Positions 31,870 to 44,204 of a stretch of DNA of 64,000 nt are shown piece after piece (position 1 is the first letter of the stretch; each line of letters starts with the position of its first letter). A program made the translations under genes and the position numbers. Origin of the DNA: Piper betle. Its lineage: Eukaryota > Streptophyta > Magnoliopsida > Piperales > Piperaceae. The DNA lies in contig JAURVB010004724.1 of NCBI GenBank assembly GCA_033002965.1, forward strand, positions 212,215 through 276,214. Direction: 5' to 3'. The notes beneath the pieces were generated by a model. That model was not told the origin of the DNA, made no database searches, and saw nothing but the letters and a program-made list of their open reading frames with translations.

Positions 31870-34800
31870 ATGATGTCTGCCAACATCAATTCAGTTCCAA
31901 TGCTTAAGGATAATTTTAAGGATTGGAAAGAAAGTGTAATGATTATTCTCGGCTGCATGGATCTTGACCTTGCATTAAGGACTGAACAACGTGCTTCTCT
32001 TACTAACAAAAGTTCCATTGAGGAAAACGGGACATTGAGAAGTGGGAACGTTCAAATCGCATGAGTCTTATGATCATGAAGCAGGGAATTCCAGAGACCT
32101 TCAGGGGCGATGTGTTTGAAAAGGTTGCTACAGCCAGTGAGTTTCTTAAAGAAATTGAGAAGCGTTTTGTAAAAAACGATAAGGCTGAAACAAGTACACT
32201 TTTGTCGAACTTGATTTCAACGAAGTTTAAAGGCAAAACAAGCATAAGGGAGTACATCTTAGAGATGTCAAATATTGCTTCAAAACTAAAAGCACTAAGG
32301 TTAGAGCTATCTGAAGATTTGCTCGTGCATTTAGTTTTAATTTTTCTTCCTGCACAATTCAGTCAATTCAAGGTCAGTTACAACTATCAAAGGGACAAAT
32401 GGACTCTTAATGAGCTCATTTCTTATTGTGTGCAAGAAGAAGAAAGGTTGAAGCAAGAACAGGCTGAAAGTGCTCACTTGGCTAGTACCTATTAGGACAA
32501 AAATAAGAAAAGGAAGAGGGCTAAGGATGCTGATAATGGGTCTCACAAGCAACAGCAAAAGAAAGAAAATCAGGCTTCTTGCTGTTTCTTTTGTGGTAAA
32601 CCTGGACATATGAAGAAGGAATGCACTAAGTATCACGTTTGGCGTGCAAAGAAAGGTTCATTTTTTAATTTTGTTTGTTCTGAGGTTAATTTAGCTTCAG
32701 TGCCAATACACACTTGGTGGCTAGATTCTGGTGCTACTATTCACATAAGTGTGTCAATGCAGGGTTGCCTGAGTTGCCGAAAGCCAAATGATGCTGAAAG
32801 ATTCATCTATGTGGGTGATGGCAAATCAGTCGTAGTTGAAGCAATAGGAACTTTTAGATTATTATTAAAGACAAGATATTATTTGGATTTGAAAGAGACA
32901 TATGTAGTACTGTCTTTTAGACGGAATTTGGTTTCTATTTCTATATTGGACAAATTTGGTTACTCTTGTTCATTTGGAAATAATAAGTTTAGTCTTTTTC
33001 TAAATTCAAATATTGTGTGTACGGGTTCCTTGTCTTTTTATGATAATCTATATTTACTTGATACTATTACATCTTTTAATGAAACTTTGCATGTGGGTTT
33101 ATGTGGTACGAAAAGAAAATTAACCAATGAGAATTCTGCTTTACTCTGGCACAAGGGTTTAGGACACATTTCTAAACAAAGAATTGTATGACTTATGTCA
33201 GATAGAATTCTTGATTCTCTTAATTTATCGGATTTACAAGTCTGTATTAAATGCATTAAGGGAAAACAAACAAATGCAAGGATACTAGGTGCCAATAGAT
33301 CTTCAAGTGTCTGAGAACTAATACGTACAGACATTTGTGGACTATTTCCTATGGCTTCTTGGAATGGTCAACAATATTTTATTACGTTCATAGACGATTA
33401 TTCTCGTTATGGTTACCTATATCTCATTCATGAGAAGTCTCGAGCATTGGACGTGTTTAAGGCAAGGCTGAAGTTGAGAACCAACTCGACAAAACTATTA
33501 AGGCTATCAGATCTTACCGTGGTGGTGAATAGTATGGTAGATATGATGGATCAGGTGTACAGCATCCAGGACCATTTGCCAAATTCCTAGAAGAATGTGG
33601 AATCGTCCCACAATACACAATGTCAGGTACTCCTAGCATGAATGGTGCTGCTGAGAGACGAAACCGAACATTAAAGGACATGGTGAGAAGTATGATTGTT
33701 CATACTACTTTACTTGATTCACTCTGGGGTGAGGCACTAAAGACAACAGCATATCTTCTTAATAGAGTGCCAACAAAGGCAACTGTTAAGGCCCCTTATG
33801 AATTATGGACTGGAAAAATACCTAGTATTAAGCATTTACGCATTTGGGGTTGTCCAGCTGAGGCAAGGCCTTTATAGGCCAAATGAAAAGAAACTAAACT
33901 CAAGAATAGTTAACAGTTATTTTGTTGGGTACTCTGAACGGTCTAGAGGATATAAGTTTTATGATCCCACAATAAGGTCATTCTTTGAGACGGGAAATGC
34001 CCAGTTCTTTGAGGATGTTGAGTTTGGAGAGGGAAATAAAGTTAGAGACGTTGCTTTGAAGAAGAATCTGTTTCTCTTCCCATGATTGTTCTTGATAATA
34101 ATTAGGATCAAGGTTATATTCCTGATGTTGTTCAAGAAACAATACCAGAATTACAAGACAATGTCGAGAATCTCCCTAATCAAGTTATATCTAAAGAAGA
34201 AACTTAACAACCTCAAAAGCAAATGCCATTGAGGAGATCCACAAGAGAAAAAAGAAATGCAATTTCGGATGATTATATCATCTTTCTCGAAGAACATGAG
34301 GATAACATTGGAATGGTGGAAGATGATCCAATCAACTTTCATCAAGCCATGAAGAGTTCTAATTCTCAAAGGTGGATTGATGCCATGAATGAAGAGATGA
34401 AGTCCATGAAAGCTAATGACATTTGGGATCTTGTTCCATTTCCTGAAGGTGCGAAACCTATTGGTTGTAAATGGATATTTAAAACCAAGAGGGATACGAA
34501 AGATGATGTAGAAAGATATAAGGCTCGTCTTGTTGCAAAGGGTTTTATTCAAAAGGAAGGCATGGATTATAATGAGACTTTCTCTCTAGTTTCATCGAAA
34601 GACTCATTCAGAATAATTATGGCATTAGTGGCACATTTTGATCTTGAGTTACATCAGATGGATGTAAAGACTGCGTTTCTAAATGGTGACATTGATGAAA
34701 CAATTTATATGGTGCAACCAGAAAACTTTGTATCGGGAGATTCAAAGAATATGGTTTGCAAATTAAAGAAATTCATCTATGGACTTAAGCAGGCTTCTCG

Positions 34801-35340
34801 TCAATGGTATCACAAATTTCATCAAGTGATTCTCTCGTTTGGTTTTGAGATGAATGTTATTGATAATTGTATATACCATAAGTTTAGTGGGAATAAGTAT
34901 ATTTTTCTGGTTTTATATGTTGATGATATATTGCTTGCCAATAATGATATAAGTTTCTTGCACGAAACCAAGAGATTTTTATCAAAGAAATTTGAAATGA
35001 AAGATCTTGGAAATGCGTCTTTAGTATTAGGAATTCAAATATATCGGGATCATTCTCCATGTATACTTGGATTATCACAAAAGACCTATATAGAAAAAGT
35101 GCTTAAAGGATTTGGCATGCAAGATTGTAAGCCAGGAGATACCCCTGTTTCTAAAGGAGACAACTTCAGTCTCAATCAATGCCCTAAAAATGATATAGAA
35201 GGAAAAGAAATGCAAAAGATTCCCTATGCTTCAGCAATAGGAAGTCTTATGTATGCTCTAGTATGTACGCGTCCAGATATTGCGTATATTGTTGGAATGT
35301 TAGGCAGATATTTAAGCAATCCGGGATTGGATCACTGGTG
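31870..35340 (+). pseudogene. Copia gag-pol, 5' portion (gag to reverse transcriptase), frame-broken
   Basis: Gag begins near 31873 (MSANINSVPMLKDNFKDW) and continues in another frame at 32061-32495. The CCHC zinc knuckle (CFFCGKPGHMKKEC) is at about 32580-32625. The protease motif WWLDSGATIH is at 32717. The integrase zinc-binding start LLWHKGLGHIS is at 33145 and the catalytic core at 33325-33590 (RTDICG, TFIDDYSRYGYLYL), then ERRNRTLKDMVRSM at 33655. Reverse transcriptase (34410-35340) includes GCKWIFKTKRD, MDVKTAFLNGD, YGLKQASRQWY and the catalytic YVDD at 34920. Shifts or stops lie near 32035, 32493, 33190, 33315, 33590, 33870 and 34205, so no full polyprotein can be made. The frame is cut at 35338. 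Confidence 0.9.
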
Positions 35341-36476
35341 TAACACCCCAAATCCGGTTCACACTCGTGAACCAAACCGGCATGTTACAGGCCCCGGTTA
35401 GGCAGCTAACCCGAACCTAACTCATGCGGATCCAATCTCTACATCTTAAGATGAAGATATAAATCTCAATGCATGGATGAATGCACAACTCCTAACATGG
35501 TACTACATGAATGACATGCAAATCAAAGTACACACCATCACAATTACGATCAAAATCGATGAAAATTCTGAAATAAAACGGACAAAATTTCCCTTAAAAG
35601 TGCAATTAGGGTCACCCTGTTATAATACTATATATAAACATATATGTAAACATGTATCTATATATCACACAACTTCATTCACACAATCTGATATATTGTT
35701 TACTTGCTCTAAAGCTTGGGTCTCAACCCATCACGCTCCTGCTATGCAATCTATTCATGTTTCACATTCTCTCATCGTGTCTTAACAATTAATCACGCCA
35801 CATCATCATGTCTCAAGCATTTAATCACACCAAATGATAATATCATAAACACAATATAAACACTCAATTGACTGACATATGTGCAAGCGACAACAATGCT
35901 CCTCCGTCCAAACTGGCTCCTCCAACTCATAATTGTTACCTACATATAGTATAAAAACACGTCAGTAACAAGTGTTACTGGTCCGAAAAATAAAATAATT
36001 ATAACAAACTGGCTATGAGAGCAAACCCTCATATGAAAGAAAACATCATATACTCCGTGTGAACACTCTGAAGGGCACTACTGAGGAGCCACTGGGCTGC
36101 AAACCCGGTAGCATCCCGATCTATCTGGTACTGTGCCACTCACGACACTTCTTTTTCAGTACTTCACATAAAATTTATCCTAAGCCCTCTCCTTACCTCC
36201 ATATTTCTCCTAGCCTTGAGCACGAAGGCCGAATACTCTCAGGCAGTAGCCTTTAGTACCCTTTGAACCACAAGTCCGGACATGCGCTGTACTAAACAGT
36301 ACCCATAAACCTCCACGTTCTCCGGGTGTGAGGAACTCAAATGCGGAGTTGTCAAGATCCCTCGGGAATGGAACAGTCCGCTGGCACTAATCTAGAGCCC
36401 GCTTTGACTGTCACGGCATCCGCTCATGGTACGTGCAGTCGGTTTCTCTATCTCTCGTCTCACTGAAAACACGAAA

Positions 36477-36481
<5 letters not shown>

Positions 36482-36522
<41 letters not shown>
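36482..36522. repeat. (TA)n microsatellite in solo LTR 1
   Basis: About 20 uninterrupted TA units. Confidence 0.95.
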
Positions 36523-36525
<3 letters not shown>

Positions 36526-38479
36526 CTGGGTAGGGATTTAAATAATAGGCCCGAAGGCAACTTGTGGTGGATCTTATTTTTGAAATCATCCTCAAGGGAT
36601 CTCATCCTCGAGGGGTTATTAATCCGGAAAACTATTCGGTTAAATGACCCGAGTTAAGTGGGATCCGATAAAACGCTACTTAACCCGTCTTGCAGATAAT
36701 AAAATAAACATACAATAGAAGAGCGTAAAACAGGGATAAGTCCTAAACGGACCTGGTAGAAACTCCAAGCGTGTCATCGCGCCTAGGCGGCAAGCTCCTA
36801 CTCCGTACCTACACATCAAAACTAAATACTAACGCCCACTAATTACATGATGCATCAAAATCAATGAATATCACATGACATAATAATCATCCCTCAATAA
36901 TCGATCAATAATCAATAATCATAAAAGTGAAAACAATTCTATCATCCTATTCATTCCAATTTTATCGTGTTTCCTAAGTTACATCGTGCTCAATTAGCAT
37001 GCTTATACTTCATCTCATTAGATCACTTACTTAATCTCATTATGCACATCTTTACTTCATTCATAGTATGGCATTCATCATGACAACTAGTTAATTTTAG
37101 CATGCTATGCTAACAATCATAATCAATTTTAAATAACTCAATCGGAGGTAATTATACCTCACGTAGTCGGCAATCGGCGACAGCTAGGGTTCTGTCGCGT
37201 GTCTTGGAGCTCAAATTCGGCACTCATCGGCGTCTGAAGCTCGACCGGCTCGACTGGGTGAGCCCCGCGGAAGATCTGGTGAATTCCGGCGAATTCCAGA
37301 AATTTCGATTTTCTGACGGTTTTTGGCGGTTTTTCGGCGGCTTCCGACAATTTTCTGGCAGCTTCCGGCGGTTTTCCTGCGACAATCCCCGGCGGCATCT
37401 ACTAGTCGGAAAGTGGTCGTGTTGGGTACCCTTAGAACTGGCTCGGCGAGCCCGACTCATCTACGAGGTCGACGCGGCCAACGGAGGTGGCAGCTGGCCA
37501 GAAAATGCATAAAACCGGCCGGGCACGGCGGCGATGGCCTCCGTTCCGGTCGAGGAAGGTCGCTGGAGGGCTGAGGGTGCTGAGGCGAATGACCGATAGT
37601 GGCGGCGCCGGTCGCCGGCGGCGGAATCGGTAACGGAAGCGCAATGCGGGTGCTGCGTCGTGGCGTGGCTTCCTCGCGTCGCGACGGCCCGATTGGGGCC
37701 GGACCTGGTCGAGCAGCATGGAGACGTCGTCGCGGGGCTAGGCGGCGACTATCGGCGGCCAGGCGGGCGTCCACGGCAGCGGCGGTGGCGGCGACGCGCA
37801 CAAGGGCTGCGTCGTGCAAGGGTTTGGGGAAGAAAAGAAGGGTGCGGGGGTGTGTGGTGGCAAAGTCGTAAATATTACTTGACTCGTCTCCGACTCGAGT
37901 CAAAAATAATATTTAAGTCGTAAAAAAATTCCAAAAAATGGGAAAAATCCCATAAAATCAAACAACACAAAAAAATCATAATGATATGTTCTAGAACTAT
38001 CAACCCACCCAAAATACCCGTAACACGTCCTAATGCGATAAACGGCCTAAAACTAGTTCTACGATCTACTATATATAATAAAAAAATAACTGCATACTCT
38101 TATATATTCTGATAACTCATTCTATTCTGCTGTGTTCATGATGTTATCATTATATACTTGGGTACGCATGACCCACATAGCTCACACACACGACCCGAGT
38201 TGCACGAATTGGCCGATTCTGAGTGGAATCGGCCTATTTAAATCAGATCGGTGTCGCGCCGTCCGATTTTGGGGCCGAATCGGGCGATTTTTCCCGAATC
38301 GGTCTCAGAATCGGGCGATTTTGCCCGATTCCGACCGATTTAACTAGGAATCGGAATCAGCCAATTTAAATCAGAATCGTTTTTTTAGTAAATTACTAAA
38401 ATACCCTAGGTATGATTTTTATTAAATTATTTAAGCATGGGTAAAATGGTAATTTGGATTTTAAAAACCTAAAATCGGG

Positions 38480-38900
38480 GCTTCCGCCCCACTTCCGTCG
38501 TCGCTCATGCTGCCGCCCTCCGCCGCACTTCTGCCGTCTTACCTCACCTCCGCCCGACCTTCTGACCACGCCACCGCCGTCTGACCTCAGCTCCGCCCAA
38601 CCTGCTGTGGAGCGCAAAGGCGAGGAGTTCGGGTGGAATTGGCGGCTGCCCTCCGCCGCACTTCCGCAATCCGACCTCAGCTCCGCCTGACCTGCTGTGG
38701 AGCACAAAGGCGAGGAGTTAGGGTGGAATCGGCGGCCGCCCTCTGCCACGCTTCCACCGTCTGACCTCAAATCCGCCCGACCTTCCGACCACGCCATCGC
38801 CCTCGCAACTCCGCCTCCAACAGGTGGCCAGCCGACTGCACTGCGGAGTGTGCTGTGGAGCGCAAAGGCGAGGAGTTCGGGTGGAATCGGCGGCCGAACA
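38480..38900. repeat. GC-rich internal repeat of the hAT element
   Basis: Three imperfect units contain CTGACCTCAGCTCCGCCC and GTGGAGCGCAAAGGCGAGGAGTTCGG-like blocks (the latter near 38607, 38697 and 38855). They raise GC strongly and create spurious frames on both strands. The spacing is about 90 and about 160 bases. Confidence 0.75.
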
Positions 38901-39446
38901 AAAATTTGGGTAAATTTGGATTTTTTTATTGAAATTGAATGTTGTGATGTGCGAATTGTTATCTATGATGTGCTAATTGATTAATATGATGTGCAAATTG
39001 TGATGTCCAAATTAAAATTTTGTGCGGATTTGGGATTTTTTATTGCTAATTTGGGATTTCGTTGACTTAATTGTGTGTGCTGCAAATTGTGATGTGCGAA
39101 TATGTGCTATGTGTAAATTGTGATGTGCAAATTGTGATGTGCGAATATAGCTTGGAAGTCTTGAAAATTTGCTTGGTAGTGGTCCGATTGATGATGAATT
39201 TTTTGGTGTGCTACTGTTGATATGCTAGGGTTTTTAGGAACCGTAATTAATGGTTTTTGCAGTTAATTGTCTTTGCCTTGGTGTTCAGTTTGTTGTCTTT
39301 GTGAATGGGATACCATTTGATTGAAAATCTGCTTGGTAGTGGTCGGATTGATGGTAGTTGTAGATTTCGGAGTTCTCTTTGGCTGCAAATTTAACTAAAG
39401 AGTCATTTGAAGTTATCAAAATTTCGAGATATTAGTCACAGGGAAG

Positions 39447-42129
39447 ATGGATTTTGGATGGGAATATGGCACACCACTTGATGCATCTAAGAAGCAAGTC
39501 ATCTGTAACTTTTGCAGAAAAACCATAAGTGGAGGGGTATATCGCTTCAAGCAACATATTGCTGGACTCAAAGGAAATGTTGCTGCTTGTAAGAAAGTTC
39601 CTGAAGCAGATGCACAAAAAATGAAAGATTATTTCAAAAGTGTGGAAAAGGCCAAGAAAGAAAAACAAAGGATTAGAGAAGAAATAGGGTCATATGGTTT
39701 GAATGACTCAGATATGGAAGAGATGGAAGTTCGGGAGCAAAGTGTTGGGTGCTCTAAGTCAACTACGAAGAGGAAGGCACCTATTTTTGAAAGTGAAGAA
39801 GAATACATCGGGTCAAATGAGATTTTCTACGGCAATAGAAAAGAAAGCAAAAGAGAACTTCCACACAGCCATTGCTCGATTCTTCTATCACTGTGCCATT
39901 CCTTTCCATGTTGTAGACTCGCCTTACTTTCAGAAAATGATTGATGTGGCAGGTAAATATGGTAATCAAGGGATCAAACCTCTGGGCAGAAATTCTTTGT
40001 CAGGCAATCTTCTTACTGCTGAAGTGGCTTCCATAAATGCTAGTTTAGAGGATATAAAAATATCTTGGAAGACAACAGGCTATTCTATTATGTCTGATGG
40101 GTGGACCAATCAATCCGGTAGAACTTTGATCAACTTTCTAGTTTACTGCCCAAGAGGAATGTATTTCCTTGGATCAGTTGATGCTTCAGACAAAAAAAAG
40201 GATGTTACGTATTTGTTTAGTTTACTGGACAAAGTAGTTAAAGAAGTTGGGGAGGAAAACATTGTGCAGGTCATCACTGATAACACATCGGCATACAAAG
40301 CTGCAGGGAAGATGCTAGAACAGAAGAGACCACATCTATTTTGGACTCCGTGTGCTGCCCATTGTATAAACTTGATGCTGAAGGACTTTGCAAAAATTAA
40401 GAAAGTTGGAACATGTATTATGAATGCACAGAAAATCGACAAACTTATATACAACCACTCATAGTTGTTGGCTCTTATGAGGAATAATTTCACAAATGGA
40501 CATGAATTGGTGAGACCTGGGGCAACTCGATTTGCTACTCATTTTTTGACGATTGATAGTTTCCTGGAACACAAGCAGGCTCTGAAAAAGATGTTTGTTT
40601 TTGAAATGTATTCATCATCGAAGTTTGCAAAAGATGAGGATGGAATAGCAGCTGAAAATATTGTCTTGAGTGCACATTTTTGGAAGAAGATGGAATTTGT
40701 GCATAAAACAATTGAGCCACTTGTTCGATTTTTGAGATTGGTGGATAGTGATGAAAGACCTTCGATGCCATTCGTTTATGATGAAATGCAAAAGACCATA
40801 GAAAAAATAAAAGAGGTACATGACATGAAAGTAGAGCGATACAAGTTATTTGTTGATATCATCACCAAGAGATGGGCGAATCAATTTTGTCATCCTCTTC
40901 ATGCTGCAGCATATATGCTTAATCCTCAAACTCGTTATCGCCCTGACTCTAACATTGTATGCTCTTATTTGACTTACATACCTTTTATGATTTTTTTAAC
41001 AATTTCATATTGCTTGTATTTGATTGGGAATAATTTTGTAGCCAAGTGAGGTGTATCGTGCATTCAATGATGTCATTTGTCGTTTGGAAGTCAATGAGGT
41101 AGCTCGATCCATGGCATCTTTGCAGGTCAAGATACTATTATTTTTAATTTTTATATATAAATGTTTATGTATAACTAAATATGATGATTCATTTTGTTTT
41201 AATATTTTGTAGTGGTCCGATTTTGTATCTGCAAAAGGAGATTTTGGACATTCTCTTGCAATTACCAATAGAAAAGTCCTCCACCCAGGTAAAATCCACC
41301 TTTCTCCAGATTTCATATTTATTGCAAGCTTATAAGTAAATCAATTTATCAAATGTAGCATCATGGTGGGAGCAACATGGTATAAGCTGCCCTGAACTAC
41401 AAAAAATAGCTATTAGAATACTTAGTCAAACTTCATCATCATCGGGTTGTGAACGTAATTGGAGCACTTTTGACCAAGTACATACCAAAAAAAGAAATCG
41501 ACTTGCAAGAAAGAGAGTAAATGATCTTGTATATGTTCATTACAACATGCGGGTCAAAGAAAACGAGTTGAGGTGGAGGCATAAATATGATGCAGTTAGT
41601 GAACATTTGAGTTTAGAAGACTCGTTAGATGAGTGGGTTGGAGAACGGGACAACCCATCCCCATCGGTATGTTTAAATAAAGCTTACATCACATTCATGA
41701 TTTTGTGTATGAATTTTTTTGAATTGAAATGAATAGGGTATGACTTTTTTTATGCAGGATGATTTCTTTGGTACCAATGTTGGCAACAATGATGGTGCAG
41801 ATGAAGAGGCCTTTGTAGCAAATGAAAGTGGCAACACATTGAAAACTGCAATTGGATCGTGTTCTACTACGTCTGATGGTTTTTCTTTGCCTCCTCTTCC
41901 TAGTGGACAAAATGTTGATATTGATGTACATATTGACTCCCAACATAATTTGTCTTTGCCTCCTGAACCTGAGGGACTTCATATGAGTGGGAGTTCTATG
42001 CCTCCTTTTACGCAGGGGTCTCGTGTTAATGCAGATGATAGTTCTACTATTCCGATTGGTGATAATGATTCGGACTCCGAAGATGATTCAGATGATGAAT
42101 TAGATGATTTAGTATTAAGCACTAAGTAA
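39447..42129 (+). pseudogene. hAT transposase (BED finger, DUF659, hAT dimerisation domain), frameshift and stop
   Basis: hAT transposases cut and paste DNA elements with 8-bp target duplications. The start ATG 39447 opens a BED-type zinc finger (VICNFCRKTISGGVYRFKQH), then a charged linker. The frame shifts near 39810-39840. The next frame carries KAKENFHTAIARFFYHCAIP, SIMSDGWTNQSGR (the DUF659/catalytic region with conserved D and W) and DNTSAYKAAGKM. A TAG at 40462-40464 follows NHS where a tryptophan codon is likely, and the frame then runs on to 40958. Introns at about 40959-41040, 41127-41213, 41289-41357 and 41666-41757 separate later exons. The dimerisation motif is SSWWEQHGISCPELQKIAIR then SGCERNWSTFDQVHTKKRNR. 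The last exon is acidic and ends at TAA 42127-42129. Two lesions make it inactive as written; domain order is complete. Confidence 0.88.
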
Positions 42130-42776
42130 AATTGTGTTGAACATTCATTTTTTGGACTTGTATTAATGTCTTGTTGTTATTATTTGATAGAACACAGATG
42201 ATGATATATGAACATTGTGTATATACTTATGACATTGTGGTATTCTGATGATAAATTGTGATGCTCTTTTAGGTATGTAATTATATGAAATTGTGTTCAT
42301 TACATAAAGAGTATGTTCTTCAGGTTTGCTCTTATTTGAATTACATAAAGAGTATGTTCTTTCAGGTATGTTCTTATTTGTTCTTTCAGGTATGACTCTA
42401 CCGTTGTATTGTCATAATTACATACCTTTATGATTGTTGTATAAATACTTGAATTTGTGTATTTATGTTGAGAAATTATATAATTATGTATTTCAGGTAT
42501 TTCTGTTATGAGTTGGCAAATTTTTGTATATGACCGATTTGGACCGATTCAGGCCGATTCAACTGAACCGATTCCTGGCCGATTCAGACCGATTCCGATT
42601 CCGATTCTGACTCCTGGAAAACTGATTCCGATTCCGATTCCGATTCATGCAACCATGCACACAACTGGCGTCGGCTCAGTACATGTGTTCTGAAAGTGAC
42701 TCGACTCAAAAATAGCGATCGAATCGACCACTTCTGAATATAAAACCCTGACTCGAATCGTGGGTTTTACAACTGG

Positions 42777-43346
42777 ATAACAACCAAAAGAGTCATGAGG
42801 TATCTACAGAGAACAAAACATTACATGCTTACATATCGGAAGTCAGATCAACTTGAGATCATTGGGTATTCTGATTCTGATTTTGCTGGATGTCAAGATA
42901 GTCGTCGATCTACTTCTGGCTATGTATATCTGCTTGCTGGAGGAGCTATTTCTTGGAGGAGTGCTAAGCAGACACTCATAGCTTCTTCCACCATGGCAGC
43001 TGAATTCATAGCTTGTTATGAGGCATCCAATCATGGAATATGGTTGCGGAATTTTGTCACAGGGCTGCGCATTATTGATAATATTGAAAGACCACTTAAG
43101 TTATTTTGTGACAATCAGTCTGCAGTATTATATTCAAATAACAACAGGAGCTCATCTAAATCAAAACACATAGAGATCAAGTTCCTTGTTGTGAAAGAAA
43201 GAGTTCAGAGTGGTAAAGTTTCTATAGAGCATATTGGGACAAACTCCATGGTTGCGGATCCGCTTACTAAAGGTTTACCGCCTAAGGTCTTTCATGAGCA
43301 TGTTGCTCATCTGGGTGTTGTATCATTTAATGATATGTTACTTTAG
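42777..43346 (+). pseudogene. Copia RNase H / 3' end of pol
   Basis: This continues the frame cut at 35338. It reads RVMRYLQRTKHYMLTYRKSD, YSDSDFAGCQDSRRSTSGYV and ISWRSAKQTLIASSTMAAEF, then FCDNQSAVLYSNNN and VADPLTKGLP, the standard Copia RNase H order. It ends at TAG 43344-43346. This segment has no internal stop. Confidence 0.9.
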
Positions 43347-43687
43347 TGGGAGTTTGTATTGAATTGCGGTATTTGGTTTATGTTTCACTCTTTTACTCTA
43401 TTTTGGTGATCTCATAAGGTTGGACCAGTTGAAAATAGGCATGTTTAGATCAAATTGCATGTAATTTTCATGCTACACATCCATACTTGATCTATGTCAT
43501 TTAATTATGTTGATGTATGTGACCATGGATGGGTTTAGTTACGATAAATGTAACGAAAATCGCCTTGATCCTATATTAACATTAATTAATGGACGAGATT
43601 GTTATTTTGGAATAATAGCGTATGTTAATTTTGGAGCTCATAAGGTTATATACAATTATTTGTGTATATATAGTCCAAGTGGGAGAT

Positions 43688-44204
43688 TGTTGGATGTTGG
43701 ACGTATATATGTATATAATTGTATCATATGCTGTTATTATTAAGGCATGGCCTAAATTAAATTGATCTGTTAAAGTTAAGGTTAATGGGCCATTAATATT
43801 TAATATAAATATATGGAGATATCATATATTTAAGATGAGTATGGATAAATATGTGTAGATACCGTTTTCTTAATCTCTAATTTATGATGGGTTAAATTGG
43901 AATTATGAAAAATAAGGATAAATACGGTTATAAGGATAAATACGGTTATGGTCCCCGGATTCGCACCGTAGTTTTTCTTTTCTGGTATCCCATCATCCAG
44001 AAACTCTGGTTTTGAAGAACAGGTGCTGAATCTGGAAGATCAAACCAGAAGAAATCAAAGAATTGCTTTACTATTATGGATCCAGGTACGCTTCCGTTAT
44101 TAAATTTATTTTCTTGATGATTTGATATGAAGAAGGTTTTATTGATGATGGTTTTATCATCTATATAATTTTGGTTAAAGTTTAAAGTATTTGTTGATTC
44201 AACA
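43688..44204 (+). repeat. 3' LTR of the Copia element
   Basis: 517 bp, preceded by the polypurine tract AGTGGGAGAT, ends GATTCAACA. The pair to 30471-31006. Confidence 0.95.

Larger units (their letters stand above)
38195..42657 (+). mobile_element. hAT transposon with transposase exons (AATCGG family), inserted in solo LTR 1
   Basis: 4463 bp. Left end CCGAGTTGCACGAATTGG; reverse complement of the right end CATGGTTGCATGAATCGG. Flanking 8-mers CACACGAC (38187-38194) and CACACAAC (42658-42665) differ at one base, as expected for hAT. Subterminal AATCGG/CCGATT clusters occupy about 38208-38385 and 42535-42650. A GC-rich repeated tract (38480-38900, repeating CCGACCTCAGCTCCGCC-like units) resembles the GC cores of the MITEs. 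The transposase gene lies at 39447-42129. Termini match the MITEs at 773, 17202, 57118 and 61769, so this is the best candidate for the autonomous lineage, though its transposase is broken. Confidence 0.93.
35339..42771. mobile_element. solo LTR (about 2.96 kb, probable Ty3/Gypsy type) nested in the Copia element, itself split by a hAT element
   Basis: It starts TGTAACACCCCAAATCCGG and ends GTGGGTTTTACA, flanked by perfect 5-bp duplications ACTGG (35334-35338 and 42772-42776). It has no coding sequence or internal LTR pair. Without the hAT insertion (38195-42657 plus 8 bp) it is about 2.96 kb. A relative lies at 48135-51206, sharing the TGTAACACCCC start, an AACTGG.ATGG block and a TTACTGGTCCGAAAAA motif. 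Long LTRs starting TGTAACACCC are known from some plant chromoviruses, so Gypsy is an inference. It holds a (TA)n tract and a GC-rich tract at 37160-37870 with spurious open frames. Confidence 0.8.
30471..44204 (+). mobile_element. Ty1/Copia LTR retrotransposon inserted in PIP-B exon 1, with nested insertions
   Basis: The element is bounded by LTRs 30471-31006 and 43688-44204 (TGTTGGATGTT...GATTCAACA). The flanking 5-mers AGGCC (30466-30470) and AGGAC (44205-44209) are a one-mismatch target duplication; AGGAC fits the aquaporin frame. A tRNA-iMet-type primer site TGGTATCAAAGC starts two bases after the 5' LTR. A polypurine tract AGTGGGAGA precedes the 3' LTR. Order gag-protease-integrase-RT-RNase H defines Copia. 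Removing the insert 35339-42776 leaves about 6.3 kb. The two LTRs differ at a modest number of sites plus one 19-bp unit (ATACGTTATAAGGATAA type) extra on the 5' side, so insertion is fairly young. Confidence 0.95.

Noticed and set aside
37159..37923. Several overlapping GC-rich frames up to 148 codons
   Set aside because: They lie in the GC-rich part of solo LTR 1 on both strands, are Arg/Pro/Ala-rich and have no known domain.
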